Source: an uncultured Eubacteriales bacterium
Lineage (GTDB): Bacteria > Bacillota > Clostridia > Oscillospirales > Acutalibacteraceae
DNA: 64,000 nucleotides
Assembly (NCBI GenBank): GCA_934464615.1
Contig: CAKSKA010000003.1
Location: forward strand, 103,945-167,944
Direction of reading: 5' to 3'
Shown here: positions 1 to 9,456 of the stretch, one piece after another
Position numbering within the stretch: position 1 is the stretch's first letter
Layout: every line of letters starts with the position of its first letter
The notes under the pieces: generated by a model
Told to the model about the DNA's origin: nothing
Seen by the model: the letters and a program-made list of their open reading frames with translations, nothing else
Databases searched by the model: none
Made by a program: the position numbers and the translations under genes

Positions 1-489
1 TTCAGGTTCTATTGCCTGCGGCAATGTAATGCGTGTAACATTTTCCGGCACGCTTTCGGTTTTTTCCAATACTTTAAAATCCTCATCTGCCAAATAGTAA
101 ACATCATTTGCAAAAAAGGCAAACTGCGCGGTTGTTTCCGTAACCTTTATTTCAAGCTTGTCCGGAAGCACCTTTTTAAGTTTTACGGTTTTAACATACG
201 GCAGGCAAGTTGTAATAACCTTTTCTGTTTTATTTTCAAAAACAGAAAACAATTTATCCCCATTCTCAATACCGCACACAGCCAGTATTTCTTCTGCGGA
301 GTAAGTATTGTTGCCCGAAACCGAAACAGTGCTTATGGGGAACAAAACCGTAAAGCAGGCAACCGCTGCCGCAATTATCAGTATCAGCACAAAAAAAACA
401 GCAAAAACTGCCGCGCGCTTTTTCCTGCGACGGCGTTTTTTTGCTTTTATTCGGTTGTAATCCGGTTTGTTAACTTCTCTTAATTCCAT
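1..489 (-). CDS. ftsQ: Cell-division protein FtsQ/DivIB, partial
   Basis: The start codon is at 487-489 and the frame stays open for 163 codons to the window edge, so the C-terminus is missing. The protein begins MELREVNKPDY, followed by a very basic stretch (about residues 14-26), a single membrane segment (about 27-50) and then a POTRA-like region (ISTVSVSGNNTYSAEEIL). This is the FtsQ/DivIB layout: a bitopic protein that links early and late divisome components outside the membrane. It follows murA with only 3 nt between stop and start, as the last visible gene of the dcw operon. Confidence 0.88.
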   Translation of the reverse strand, partial: MELREVNKPDYNRIKAKKRRRRKKRAAVFAVFFVLILIIAAAVACFTVLFPISTVSVSGNNTYSAEEILAVCGIENGDKLFSVFENKTEKVITTCLPYVKTVKLKKVLPDKLEIKVTETTAQFAFFANDVYYLADEDFKVLEKTESVPENVTRITLPQAIEPE

Positions 490-492
490 AGC

Positions 493-1746
493 CTAAATCC
501 TTTTGATATCCGCACCGAGTGCCGAGAGATTTTTTTCTATATTTTCATATCCGCGATCTATAAAGCAAATATTTTCAACTATGCTTTCCCCCGCTGCGCA
601 AAGTGCGGCATTTACAACCGCAGCGCCGGCGCGAAGGTCTGTGCAAAACAGCTTTGACGCGCAAAGTTTCTCTACACCGTTGATAATTGCTTTGTTTTTG
701 CATATGCAAATATCGGCGTTCATTTTCTGCAATTCATAAACAAAGTTAAAACGGTTTTTAAATATGTTTTCCTCAAACACGCTGTCGCCGTCCGCCGTAC
801 ACAGCAAAGATACAAGCAGCGGTCCGGCATCTGTCGGAAAACCCGGATACACATCGGTTTGGGTAAACTTAATTGATTTAAGCCGTTTGGCCGAGGTCAA
901 TTTAATTTTGTTTTCCGAGGAAAATATAACGCATCCCATTTTTTCAAGCGAATGTGAAAAACTTTCAAAGTGCCGCGGTATGACATTTTTTAAAACCACG
1001 CTTCCGCCGGTTTGCGCCGCCGCTGCAAGATATGTACAGGCCGCTATTCTGTCGGGAATTACGGTATGTTGCGTACCGTGCAGTTTATTAACGCCGTAAA
1101 TTGTTATTTTTTGCGTACCGGCACCGTGTATTTTTGCACCGCATTTGTTTAAAAAATCCGCAAGGTCGACTATTTCAGGTTCACGCGCGGCATTCTTAAT
1201 AACCGTTATTCCGCGTGCTTTTACCGCCGCCAAAATAATATTCTCGGTCGTTCCCACACTTGCAAACGGAAGTTCTATTTCCGCACCGTGCAGTCCCTTT
1301 GGGGTGCAGCATGTAAGTCTGTCATCCATACAACGAAAAACAACGCCCATTTTTTCAAGCGCGCATATGTGCATATCTATGGGGCGCGGTCCCAAATTGC
1401 AGCCTCCGGGATTGCTGATTACGGCGTTACCGGTTCTTGATATAACGGCGCCTAAATATATAACCGATGAACGCATTTCACACATAAGCGAACGCGGTAT
1501 ACTGTAGGAAGTTATTCTGTCGGTATTGACAACCGCCGTACCGCATGTAAAACTGCATTTACAACCAAGGCTGCGCAGAATTTCAAAGGAAATTCTTACA
1601 TCGGCAAGGTCGGGACAATTATGTATAACGCTTTCCCCGTTGCAAAGAACAGTTGCGGCCAAAATAGGCAACACGCTGTTTTTCGCTCCCTGAACGGCAA
1701 TTTCCCCGTGAAGTCTTTTTCCGCCTTTTATTATCAACTTAGACAT
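493..1746 (-). CDS. murA: UDP-N-acetylglucosamine 1-carboxyvinyltransferase MurA
   Basis: MurA transfers enolpyruvate from PEP to UDP-GlcNAc, the first committed step of peptidoglycan synthesis in the cytoplasm. The N-terminus MSKLIIKGGKRLHGEIAVQG with AKNSVLPI is the EPSP-synthase-like family signature. The catalytic loop reads SNPGGCNLGPRP, with the reactive Cys in GGC. I start at the ATG at 1744-1746 (417 aa), which follows a GGGG-type ribosome site and fits the family; an in-frame start seven codons upstream adds MILWGSK, which homologues lack. It sits between murG and ftsQ inside the dcw operon. Confidence 0.95.
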   Translation of the reverse strand: MSKLIIKGGKRLHGEIAVQGAKNSVLPILAATVLCNGESVIHNCPDLADVRISFEILRSLGCKCSFTCGTAVVNTDRITSYSIPRSLMCEMRSSVIYLGAVISRTGNAVISNPGGCNLGPRPIDMHICALEKMGVVFRCMDDRLTCCTPKGLHGAEIELPFASVGTTENIILAAVKARGITVIKNAAREPEIVDLADFLNKCGAKIHGAGTQKITIYGVNKLHGTQHTVIPDRIAACTYLAAAAQTGGSVVLKNVIPRHFESFSHSLEKMGCVIFSSENKIKLTSAKRLKSIKFTQTDVYPGFPTDAGPLLVSLLCTADGDSVFEENIFKNRFNFVYELQKMNADICICKNKAIINGVEKLCASKLFCTDLRAGAAVVNAALCAAGESIVENICFIDRGYENIEKNLSALGADIKRI

Positions 1747-1809
1747 TTTACTACCCCACAAAATCAAGAATTGTCACATTCCATTTTATGTGGAGCGTTT
1801 AAAAGTGTT

Positions 1810-2925
1810 CTAACGGTTTTCGTAAAGTTTCATTATTTCGTTATAAATACGCTCGTCTGCGTCAATAATTGCTGCTTTTTTTGAATTTTTTGCCATTTGC
1901 TCCAGTGTATCCGAAGAAGCGGTTAAGCGTTCAACCGCTTCGATAAGCGATTTTCCGGTTAAATCCTTCTCCTCAATTATCTCTGCACCGCCGGCATTTT
2001 TAAGCGTCATGGCATTATGGTATTGATGATTTTCGGCAACGTACGGCGAGGGTACAAGTATTGCGGCTTTTCCGCAACCCTCAATCTCGCTCAGTGTAAT
2101 AGCGCCTGCCCTGCCTATTACAAGGTCGGCGGCAGCCATACATACGTCCATATCGTATATGTATTCTTTTACAAAAGTATAATCGTCTAACTTAATATCG
2201 GAAAGCGCTTGAGTCATTGCGGCATAACCTACTTTACCGGTGCCGTGTATGTGGAAAAACTTTCCGATTCCGTTATGCCATTTTATAAGTTCGGTCACAG
2301 CCTCGTTAAGATGGCGCGCACCCAAACTTCCGCCGAAGGAAAGTATAAAAATTTTACCGTTAGGTATACCGAGTTTTTGCCGCGCCTGTGCTTTAGAGAT
2401 ACCAAGCAACGCCTGACGTATGGGATTGCCCGTTATAACCGGCGCCTTATTAAGTTTTAAATACTTTTGTGCGGCCGGCATGGCAAGCATTACACAGTCG
2501 GCATGCGGCGCCAGCATTTTTGTGGTAATACCGGGAAACGCGTTTTGTTCGTGTATTGCGGTTTTAATACCGAGTTTCTGTGCCTGCCGCAATACAGGGC
2601 CGCTTACATATCCGCCCGTACCTACCACAACATCGGGCTTTAGCTGCTTTAAAAGTTTTCTCGCCCTTACCGATGACTCAACCGCTAAAGCTGCCGCCTT
2701 TACGTTTCGGGCAATATTCTTTAATGTTATTTTGCGCTGAAATCCCGCAACATCTATTGTGTAAAAATCATAACCGCTGTCGGGTACAAGTTTTGCTTCC
2801 AATTTATTTGCGGTACCTATATAACTTATTTTTGCATCCGGATGATGCTTTTTTATGCATCCCGCAATAGCAAGTGCCGGATTTATGTGTCCCGCAGTGC
2901 CGCCGCCGGCAAACAATATATGCAT
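1810..2925 (-). CDS. murG: UDP-GlcNAc:lipid I transferase MurG
   Basis: MurG adds GlcNAc to lipid I to make lipid II on the inner face of the membrane. The GT28/GT-B signature GGGTAGHINPALAIA stands at the N-terminus; HEQNAFPG and FGGSLGARHLNEAV mark the rest of the family, as does the sugar-nucleotide site near GRAGAITLSEIEGCGKA. Two ATGs compete: the one at 2925 gives MHILFAGGG, typical of MurG, with GGGAG about 10 nt upstream; the one at 2934 is only 1-2 nt from that site. I prefer 2925 (371 aa). The gene lies directly after ftsW. Confidence 0.94.
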   Translation of the reverse strand: MHILFAGGGTAGHINPALAIAGCIKKHHPDAKISYIGTANKLEAKLVPDSGYDFYTIDVAGFQRKITLKNIARNVKAAALAVESSVRARKLLKQLKPDVVVGTGGYVSGPVLRQAQKLGIKTAIHEQNAFPGITTKMLAPHADCVMLAMPAAQKYLKLNKAPVITGNPIRQALLGISKAQARQKLGIPNGKIFILSFGGSLGARHLNEAVTELIKWHNGIGKFFHIHGTGKVGYAAMTQALSDIKLDDYTFVKEYIYDMDVCMAAADLVIGRAGAITLSEIEGCGKAAILVPSPYVAENHQYHNAMTLKNAGGAEIIEEKDLTGKSLIEAVERLTASSDTLEQMAKNSKKAAIIDADERIYNEIMKLYENR

Positions 2926-2944
2926 AATTTCCATTCTCCCTTTG

Positions 2945-4099
2945 TCACAACTTACTTAAATTTGCCTGACGCGATATTGAAAGCACGACGCCCATTTGCG
3001 CCAACAGTATTACAAGCGCCGTTCCGCCGTAGCTGAAAAACGGAAGGCTGATGCCCGTATTAGGTATTGTATTTGTAACTACAAGTATATTAAGCAATGC
3101 CTGAAGTCCTACCTGAAAAGTCAGTCCCACCGCCATAAGACAGCCGAATTTATCGGGAGCCTTTAAGGCTATTGTAAAACCGCGCCAGACAAGCGCGCAG
3201 AACAGCGCAATTATTATTAACGCGCCTATAAGACCTAATTCCTCGCAGACTATGGAAAAAATAAAATCGTTATGCGGTTCCGGTACATACAGGTACTTTT
3301 GTCTGGATTTTCCGAGACCTCTTCCCATAATCTTACCCGAGCCTATGGCAAGCAGGGATTGTATGGTCTGGTAACCCTTGCCCGAAGCGTCTGCCCACGG
3401 ATCAAGCCAATATTTAATACGGTCGCTGCCGTAACTTACAACACCTGTAACCATGGCTATTACCGCGCCGCCTATTCCTACTGCCGCGCCGCCGATAATA
3501 TACGGTATTTTAAGACCGCCTATTATCATAAGCACAATGCCTATAATAAATATAAGCAGCGTAGCCGACAGGTGCGGCTCCTTAACAACAAGTACGCACA
3601 CTATACCCAGCAGCAGCACAAGTATTAAAACAAATTTAAGTTTTCCCATAACCTTGTAATTACGGGAAATTAAATGCGAAAACAGCAGTATTATCGCAAA
3701 TTTCGCAATTTCGGACGGCTGAAACGTAAGCGGCCCTATAGCTATCCATCGGCGTACATCCATACCTTTTACCATAGGCGGAATAACCAGCAGCACGCCC
3801 AACATCAATACGGAAATTATATACAGCGCCCATGCAAATTTACGGTATACGTGGTAGTCTATCCTAGACACCAAAAACATTATTACCAAGCCTACAGCCG
3901 CAAATGCCGACTGCCTTACTATAAACTTAAAGCTACTGCCGTAATATGTCAGCGAATAAACGTAACTTGCGGAAAACAGCATAATAAGCCCTGTGGTTAA
4001 AAGAATAAGCACAAGACTTAAAAAAGTTATATCTACCCTGCCCCGACGCGTTTTTAGTTTTGACGGCGCAGTTGCCGTTGCGGTGTTTTCCGATGCCAT
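2945..4099 (-). CDS. ftsW: SEDS-family peptidoglycan glycosyltransferase FtsW/SpoVE
   Basis: A 384-residue polytopic membrane protein of the SEDS family, which polymerises lipid II together with a class B PBP. It has about ten membrane segments and the family motifs VVKEPHLSATLLI, PEPHNDFIFSIVCEELG and NTGISLPFFSYGGTAL. Its place between mraY and murG next to a PASTA-type PBP fits FtsW or its sporulation paralogue SpoVE; sequence alone does not separate them. GGAGG lies 5 nt before the ATG. Upstream, between mraY and this gene, is a small palindromic repeat. Confidence 0.93.
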   Translation of the reverse strand: MASENTATATAPSKLKTRRGRVDITFLSLVLILLTTGLIMLFSASYVYSLTYYGSSFKFIVRQSAFAAVGLVIMFLVSRIDYHVYRKFAWALYIISVLMLGVLLVIPPMVKGMDVRRWIAIGPLTFQPSEIAKFAIILLFSHLISRNYKVMGKLKFVLILVLLLGIVCVLVVKEPHLSATLLIFIIGIVLMIIGGLKIPYIIGGAAVGIGGAVIAMVTGVVSYGSDRIKYWLDPWADASGKGYQTIQSLLAIGSGKIMGRGLGKSRQKYLYVPEPHNDFIFSIVCEELGLIGALIIIALFCALVWRGFTIALKAPDKFGCLMAVGLTFQVGLQALLNILVVTNTIPNTGISLPFFSYGGTALVILLAQMGVVLSISRQANLSKL

Positions 4100-4119
4100 A
4101 GCGTCCTCCGTTAAGTTGA

Positions 4120-4144
4120 TGTAACAGGTTTGAATCCTGTCACA
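4120..4144. repeat. Intercistronic palindrome, GTGACAGG family (copy A)
   Basis: Inverted repeat GTAACAGG-N7-CCTGTCAC, abutting the stop codon of mraY and about 20 nt before ftsW. It matches the copy at 15711-15733 at 21 of 23 positions. There is no T-run, so it is not a standard terminator; an mRNA processing or stabilising hairpin is possible (inference). Confidence 0.75.
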
Positions 4145-5161
4145 CTATATAATCAGCGGTAAAACCGAAAGTAAACAACCGGCAAAAGTCACAAGGGAAA
4201 ATACCAAAACAATTTTTCCTTCCGACCAGCCGCACATTTCAAAGTGGTGATGTATAGGTGCCATTTTAAAAAGGCGTTTTTTTGTCTTTTTAAAATACAA
4301 CACCTGCAATATTACGGAAAATGCTTCTATTATATAGAGTATACCCGCCAAAATCAGCATTATAGGTCTGCCGATGCCGAATGACAACGCCACAACCATA
4401 CCGCCTAAAAACATAGAACCGGTATCGCCCATAAACACTTTTGCGGGATGCGCATTCCAAAGTAAAAATCCTGCGCAGGCTCCCGCAGCGGCGGCGGCAA
4501 GCGCATTGTAAGCGGAATCCTTTAAAATTCCGGCGGCAATCATAAATGTACAGGATACAATCATAGTAACGGTAGATGCAAGTCCGTCTATGCCGTCGGT
4601 AAGATTAACCGCGTTTGTAAATCCATAAATAAAGAGTAACGATATCGGCCAGAATATCAGTCCCGCACCTTCCGTTACCGACACATCACCCAAAAACGGA
4701 ATCCATGTTGTAGTAACGCCGGACAAATAAAGCGACAGCAGATAAACGGCGGCAACCAAAAACTGTAAAAAAGTTTTTTGCTTTGCGGTAAGCCCCAGGT
4801 TACGCTTTTTCGCAACCTTTATATAGTCGTCTATAAACCCTATAAATCCCATACAAAGCGCCATAGCTCCGCCGGATATAAAGCGTATTAAATTTGTGTT
4901 TTCTTTTAATTCGTTTATAAGCGTGCTTGAAGCAAACGCCGAATATCCGACAGACGCCAACATTCCGGCTACAAGACCTATAAACATCATAATTCCGCCC
5001 ATTGTTGGCGTACCCTGTTTGTTTTTATGCCATTTAGGTCCTATATCAAGTATTGTCTGCCCGAATTTCAGTTTGTGCAAATAAGGTATAACCGCATATC
5101 CCGACACAGCACATAAGGCAAATGCAACAACAGCCGCAATAACCGGTGAAAGCTCTACCAT
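4145..5161 (-). CDS. mraY: Phospho-MurNAc-pentapeptide translocase MraY
   Basis: MraY moves phospho-MurNAc-pentapeptide from UDP to undecaprenyl phosphate, forming lipid I. The 338-residue protein has about ten membrane segments. Visible family motifs are GTPTMGGIMM, FIDDYIKV (catalytic DD), NLTDGIDGLA, NAHPAKVFMGDTGSMFLGG and APIHHHFE. AAGGAG precedes the ATG. murE ends only 21 nt upstream, so no room is left for murF, which often separates the two. Confidence 0.96.
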   Translation of the reverse strand: MVELSPVIAAVVAFALCAVSGYAVIPYLHKLKFGQTILDIGPKWHKNKQGTPTMGGIMMFIGLVAGMLASVGYSAFASSTLINELKENTNLIRFISGGAMALCMGFIGFIDDYIKVAKKRNLGLTAKQKTFLQFLVAAVYLLSLYLSGVTTTWIPFLGDVSVTEGAGLIFWPISLLFIYGFTNAVNLTDGIDGLASTVTMIVSCTFMIAAGILKDSAYNALAAAAAGACAGFLLWNAHPAKVFMGDTGSMFLGGMVVALSFGIGRPIMLILAGILYIIEAFSVILQVLYFKKTKKRLFKMAPIHHHFEMCGWSEGKIVLVFSLVTFAGCLLSVLPLII

Positions 5162-5182
5162 AATTACTCTCCTTGCATTTTG

Positions 5183-6613
5183 TTATTTTAAATCTTTTAA
5201 CGCTTCGGCAACAACTTCACGCTCGTCAAAATGTATTGTTTCGTCTTTAAGTATCTGATAAGTTTCGTGACCTTTGCCCGCTAATACAATTATATCATTT
5301 TTCTGTGCATTATCAATTGCGAATTTAATTGCTTTTTTCCTGTTTTCAATAACTTTATACGGCGTACGCGTACCCTTAACGCCCACCAATATATCGTTTA
5401 TTATGGCGGTCGGATCTTCGGTCCTCGGGTTATCGCTTGTAATTATTACATAATCTGCAAGGCTTACTGCAATCTCGCCCATTATATGTCTTTTTGTTTT
5501 ATCCCTGTCGCCTCCGCAACCGAAAAGCACAACAAGACGGTGCTCTCTGTATTCGCGGAAAGTGTTAAGTATGTTTTTAAGTCCGTCGGGGGTATGTGCG
5601 TAGTCTATAACAACGGTGAAATCCCTGCCGGTAGGTACTACTTCCGCCCTGCCGCAAACGCCGTGCATATTTTTAAGCGCAGGCGCTATTACCATGGGCG
5701 AAATGCCGAGATGCACCGCGCATGCCGCAGCACAAAGTGAATTGTAAACGGTAAATTTTCCGCCGGTGCCCACAGTAATTCGGTTTATAAAATTATACCC
5801 TACCATTTGATATTTTACACCGTCGGGTTTATAATCAATTTCTTTCGCGGTATACGTTGCGGCATCGCTTATTGCGGAATAGGTTATTTTTTCACACTGT
5901 GTTTCCTCAATAAGACGTTTGCCGTAATCATCGTCAAAATTAATTATTGCACATTTGCACATATTAAAAAGTCGCTTTTTGGCATTAAAATAATTATCCA
6001 TTGTAATATGGTAATCCAAATGGTCCTGTGTTAAATTTGTAAACATTGCCGCTTCAAAAGTAACATTGCAAATTCTTTTTTGGTCAAGCGCATGGGAAGA
6101 TACTTCCATTACGGCGTATTCGCATCCGGATTTTTGCATAAGAGAAAAAAGCGAATTCAGTTCATATGCATCAGGCGTAGTATTTTTGGACGGTATAATC
6201 TCATCGCCTATTATATTTTGTATTGTACCTATAAGTCCTACTTTATGACCTGCCGCCTCAAGAATGTTCTTTAGCATATACGTTACCGACGTTTTACCGT
6301 TGGTACCCGTTACGCCTATTAATTTCATTTTATCCGCAGGGGAAGAAAACCACTTAGCGCTTATATTAAAATATTCTTCGTGCGTATCCTTTACGATTAT
6401 TTGATTTTCAAGCTTTAAATCCTTTTCGCAAACAACCGCTGCCGCACCTTTTGCAACTGCGTCTGCGGCAAATTTATGACCGTCGGTTTTAGTGCCGTTT
6501 ATACAAACGAAAACATAACCGGGTTTTACAGCGGCGGAATTACAGGTAATCCCCGTAATTTCCGCGTCGGCAAGGTTTGCGTTATCGGTTGTGATCAAAT
6601 TCTTTAATTTCAT
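5183..6613 (-). CDS. murE: UDP-MurNAc-tripeptide ligase MurE, meso-DAP type
   Basis: MurE is an ATP-dependent ligase that adds the third residue of the stem peptide. The three Mur-ligase domains are present: N-terminal UDP-binding domain, central ATP-binding domain with GVTGTNGKTS (about residue 110), and C-terminal domain. The motif SDNPRTEDP contains DNPR, which in this family marks meso-diaminopimelate as the added amino acid rather than lysine. It is 476 residues with a GAGG-type ribosome site. The 12-nt spacing to the upstream PBP gene shows one operon. Confidence 0.95.
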   Translation of the reverse strand: MKLKNLITTDNANLADAEITGITCNSAAVKPGYVFVCINGTKTDGHKFAADAVAKGAAAVVCEKDLKLENQIIVKDTHEEYFNISAKWFSSPADKMKLIGVTGTNGKTSVTYMLKNILEAAGHKVGLIGTIQNIIGDEIIPSKNTTPDAYELNSLFSLMQKSGCEYAVMEVSSHALDQKRICNVTFEAAMFTNLTQDHLDYHITMDNYFNAKKRLFNMCKCAIINFDDDYGKRLIEETQCEKITYSAISDAATYTAKEIDYKPDGVKYQMVGYNFINRITVGTGGKFTVYNSLCAAACAVHLGISPMVIAPALKNMHGVCGRAEVVPTGRDFTVVIDYAHTPDGLKNILNTFREYREHRLVVLFGCGGDRDKTKRHIMGEIAVSLADYVIITSDNPRTEDPTAIINDILVGVKGTRTPYKVIENRKKAIKFAIDNAQKNDIIVLAGKGHETYQILKDETIHFDEREVVAEALKDLK

Positions 6614-6625
6614 ACTTTTTCCTCT

Positions 6626-8872
6626 TTAATCTGCAATATTATCTGAACTTGTATCTCTGAAATACACTGTTATAACAGTTCCGTTGTTTACGGTTTCGCC
6701 GCGTCCTATACTCTGTTTATACGCAACCACATTACCTCCGGAAGTATTTCCGGCAAATTTTATGTTAAGTCCCGCATTTGCGGCAGTTGCATTTGCCGAT
6801 GAAATGTTAAGTCCGGTAAAATCGGGTACCGTAGTCTGCGAAGTATCTCCGCTTTCTTCCGTATAAAGTATTACCACGCCGCCCGAATGGAGCGAATTAC
6901 TTGACGACGGCATCTGTTTTACAACCTTTTCGCCGTTGCCGACTACCTTATATGTAAGTTTTGCATTTGTAACTTTACCCTTTGCGGCACTTATTGTCTC
7001 ACCTACCACATTCGGCACGCTTATGGACAAATTGGCAAGCTCGCTTTCGGTATACTGCGGCTCGTAGCCGAGGTACGGCAATACTTCCGCAAGTATTTCG
7101 GCGCCTATGGGGGCGGAAACCGCGGAACCGTAATATTGACCTGCGCTTGGCTCATCAATCATAACAAGAACCGCTATTTCGGGTTTATCCGCCGGTGCTA
7201 CGGCAAGATATGAAGCTATGTATCTGTCCTTGCCGTCAGAACTCAGCGCTTCTGCAACCTTTTGCGATGTACCTGTTTTACCGCCTGTACGGTAACCGGC
7301 AACATACATATTTTTACTTGTACTTTTAGAAACAACTGCCTCCATCATAGTGCGTATGGTAGATGATGTTGTTTCGGATATAACCTGTCTTTTTACGGTT
7401 GTACCTATGGATTTTACTATATTTCCGTCGGCATCAAGCACCTTGCTTACAACATGCGGCTGAACAAGGTATCCTCCGTTAACCGCCGCAGCAACCGCGG
7501 TTATCATTTGTATCGGTGTAATTTTAAATGTCTGACCGAAAGAAGATGAGGCAAGTTCTACAGTACCCATTTTGCTCTCATTGTGATATACGGAATTCGA
7601 TTCACCCGGCAGGTCGATTCCTGTTTTTTGGGTAAGACCGAACGCCTCAAAATATTTTGCAAAGTTTTTAACGCCCACAAGCTGACCTATCATAATATAA
7701 GCGGGGTTGCAGGAGTTAACCATTGTTTCAAGCAGATTTTGCGTACCGTGACCGCCTTTTTTATGGCAATCGTACGGTTGACCGGATATTGTAATGTGTC
7801 CTGTGCAGGTAAATGTGGAATTAGGATTTACCAGATTTTCCTCCAGCGCCATTGACGCGGTTACAACCTTAAATACAGAACCCGGCTCGTATGTATCGGA
7901 AACCGCTTTGTTACGCCACTGACGGTTTTGCAGTTCGCCTTTTAACTTGCTTTTTTCTTCATCGTTCTCGACGGCATCGACCTTTGCCTGATCGTCCGCG
8001 GATAATACAAAAGGCTCATTGGGATCAAAATCGCCTTTTATCGCCATTCCCAATATTTCACCGCTGTTTACGTTCATAACAACGCATGCGCCCCTGTCCT
8101 GTGCGGCATTGGCGGTAACGCCTTCCTCAAGGTACTTTTCGGCAATGTACTGTATGTAGTTATCTATGGTTAAAACGGGCGAATTGCCCTGTACGGCATC
8201 CTCCACACGCTCGTAAGTAAGCGGCATATTGGTGCCTTTTGCGCTTTTTGCGGAAACTGCCCTGCCGGATACGCCGGTAAGGGTTGTGTTGTAGTAACTT
8301 TCAACACCGGCAAGACCTTGATTATCACTGCCGACAAATCCCAAAACGACCGACGCCAGATTTTCGTTGGGATAATAGCGTTTTGTAGTTTCCTCAAGAC
8401 CTATGTAACTTGAAAGCTTTAAATCTTTCTTTTCTATAAAAAATTCTCTTATTTTATCGGCAGTCGCTTTGTCGATTTTTTTCTTAACCGAAACATAGTA
8501 TGTATTTTTTTCGGTTGCGGCGTAAACCGTATCCCTATCCACGTCCAAAAGTTCTGACAAACCGTCGGCTATGGCGTTTTTAACCTCTTCTTTATTGGAA
8601 AGTTTTGATATGCCGTTAGGAGTTATAAAAACATTCCATGCAGGCGAACTTGTCGCCATTAAATTCATATTGCGGTCGTATATATCACCGCGCGGTGCGG
8701 AAAGCAATGTGTCGTAAAGTTGTTGTTCCAAAGCAAGATTGGAATACTTTTCACCGTTGACAACCGATATATTTACAAGGCTTACAGCCGTTACGGATGC
8801 CATAACCACAACCGCGGCAAGCATTACAACAAAAGTCCTTGTAAGCATTGATTTAGTTGGTTTGTTTGACAT
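6626..8872 (-). CDS. Class B penicillin-binding protein with two PASTA domains (PBP2B/SpoVD type)
   Basis: A bitopic transpeptidase that cross-links peptidoglycan at the septum or in the spore cortex. Residues 10-35 form the membrane anchor; the dimerisation domain follows. The transpeptidase motifs are EPGSVFKV (SxxK), SCN (SxN) and GGKTGTS (KTG). Two PASTA repeats end the protein: one from about SVPNVVGETI, one from about TVPDFTGLNI. Its length (748 aa) and place between ftsL and murE fit PbpB or SpoVD. A GGAGG site lies before the ATG. Whether it serves division or sporulation cannot be told here. Confidence 0.94.
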   Translation of the reverse strand: MSNKPTKSMLTRTFVVMLAAVVVMASVTAVSLVNISVVNGEKYSNLALEQQLYDTLLSAPRGDIYDRNMNLMATSSPAWNVFITPNGISKLSNKEEVKNAIADGLSELLDVDRDTVYAATEKNTYYVSVKKKIDKATADKIREFFIEKKDLKLSSYIGLEETTKRYYPNENLASVVLGFVGSDNQGLAGVESYYNTTLTGVSGRAVSAKSAKGTNMPLTYERVEDAVQGNSPVLTIDNYIQYIAEKYLEEGVTANAAQDRGACVVMNVNSGEILGMAIKGDFDPNEPFVLSADDQAKVDAVENDEEKSKLKGELQNRQWRNKAVSDTYEPGSVFKVVTASMALEENLVNPNSTFTCTGHITISGQPYDCHKKGGHGTQNLLETMVNSCNPAYIMIGQLVGVKNFAKYFEAFGLTQKTGIDLPGESNSVYHNESKMGTVELASSSFGQTFKITPIQMITAVAAAVNGGYLVQPHVVSKVLDADGNIVKSIGTTVKRQVISETTSSTIRTMMEAVVSKSTSKNMYVAGYRTGGKTGTSQKVAEALSSDGKDRYIASYLAVAPADKPEIAVLVMIDEPSAGQYYGSAVSAPIGAEILAEVLPYLGYEPQYTESELANLSISVPNVVGETISAAKGKVTNAKLTYKVVGNGEKVVKQMPSSSNSLHSGGVVILYTEESGDTSQTTVPDFTGLNISSANATAANAGLNIKFAGNTSGGNVVAYKQSIGRGETVNNGTVITVYFRDTSSDNIAD

Positions 8873-8910
8873 TTTTCCGCCTCCTTTGCAGTTCTCTTTA
8901 ATACCCGAAA

Positions 8911-8936
8911 ACGAGAGTTAAATATTTAACTCTCGT
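8911..8936 (-). other. Perfect 26-bp palindrome between ftsL and the PBP gene
   Basis: ACGAGAGTTAAAT is followed immediately by its reverse complement. On the coding strand it is followed by CGTTTTCGGG, a weak T-run at best. In an otherwise tight operon it may partly terminate or process the transcript between ftsL and the PBP (inference). Confidence 0.6.
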
Positions 8937-8973
8937 ATCTCAAATAAAATATATTAGCCTTAAAGCCGTATTA

Positions 8974-9438
8974 TTACTCGTTAGAAACAACCTTTTCGCC
9001 CTTAGACGTTACGGCTGCGTTTTTATCGTTTACGTGTATATATACAACCTGATCCTTATCCATTTTTTTCATACCCAGTTTTGCGGCTGCGGATTCAAGA
9101 TTGTTGTACGAAACTATTTTTTCCATATCAACATAAAGTTTTGTGTACTCCGCCTCAAGTTCGTTTATCTCGGTATTAACTTTATTTATTTCGGTATTTG
9201 TTTCGTTTATGCGTATGCGCAAATATATATTACCGCATACCGCCGCCAAAAAGAAAGCCGATATTAAAACCGAAACCAGACTTACGGAAACGGCTTTATT
9301 AACCGCCGCCTTGCGCCTTTTTACGTTGCTTTTGTTTTCGGGCATTTTAATAACATTTTCTTTTTTTTCTTTTTTTGTAGGCATAAACAAATCAAAGTCA
9401 TAAGCAAGGCTGTCATTGTAATACTTAAAATTGTTCAT
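8974..9438 (-). CDS. ftsL: FtsL-like septum protein
   Basis: A small bitopic protein (154 aa): a charged cytoplasmic tail, one membrane segment (about residues 50-75, SVSLVSVLISAFFLAAV) and a coiled coil of regular heptads (NETNTEINKVNTEINELEAEY). FtsL sequences are poorly conserved; the call rests on this architecture, on the LESAAAKLGMKK segment near the end of the coiled coil, and on its position between rsmH and the PBP. FtsL joins DivIB and DivIC to activate FtsW and the PBP. Confidence 0.85.
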   Translation of the reverse strand: MNNFKYYNDSLAYDFDLFMPTKKEKKENVIKMPENKSNVKRRKAAVNKAVSVSLVSVLISAFFLAAVCGNIYLRIRINETNTEINKVNTEINELEAEYTKLYVDMEKIVSYNNLESAAAKLGMKKMDKDQVVYIHVNDKNAAVTSKGEKVVSNE

Positions 9439-9456
9439 TAAAATGTCCCCTGTTCC

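Noticed and set aside
4120..4144. T-arm-like sequence, possible tRNA gene
   Set aside because: Only the T-arm shape is present; no acceptor, D or anticodon stem can be built around it or around the copy at 15711.
8911..8936. Full terminator between ftsL and the PBP gene
   Set aside because: The palindrome is perfect but lacks a real T-run, and the genes must be co-transcribed; listed as a hairpin.
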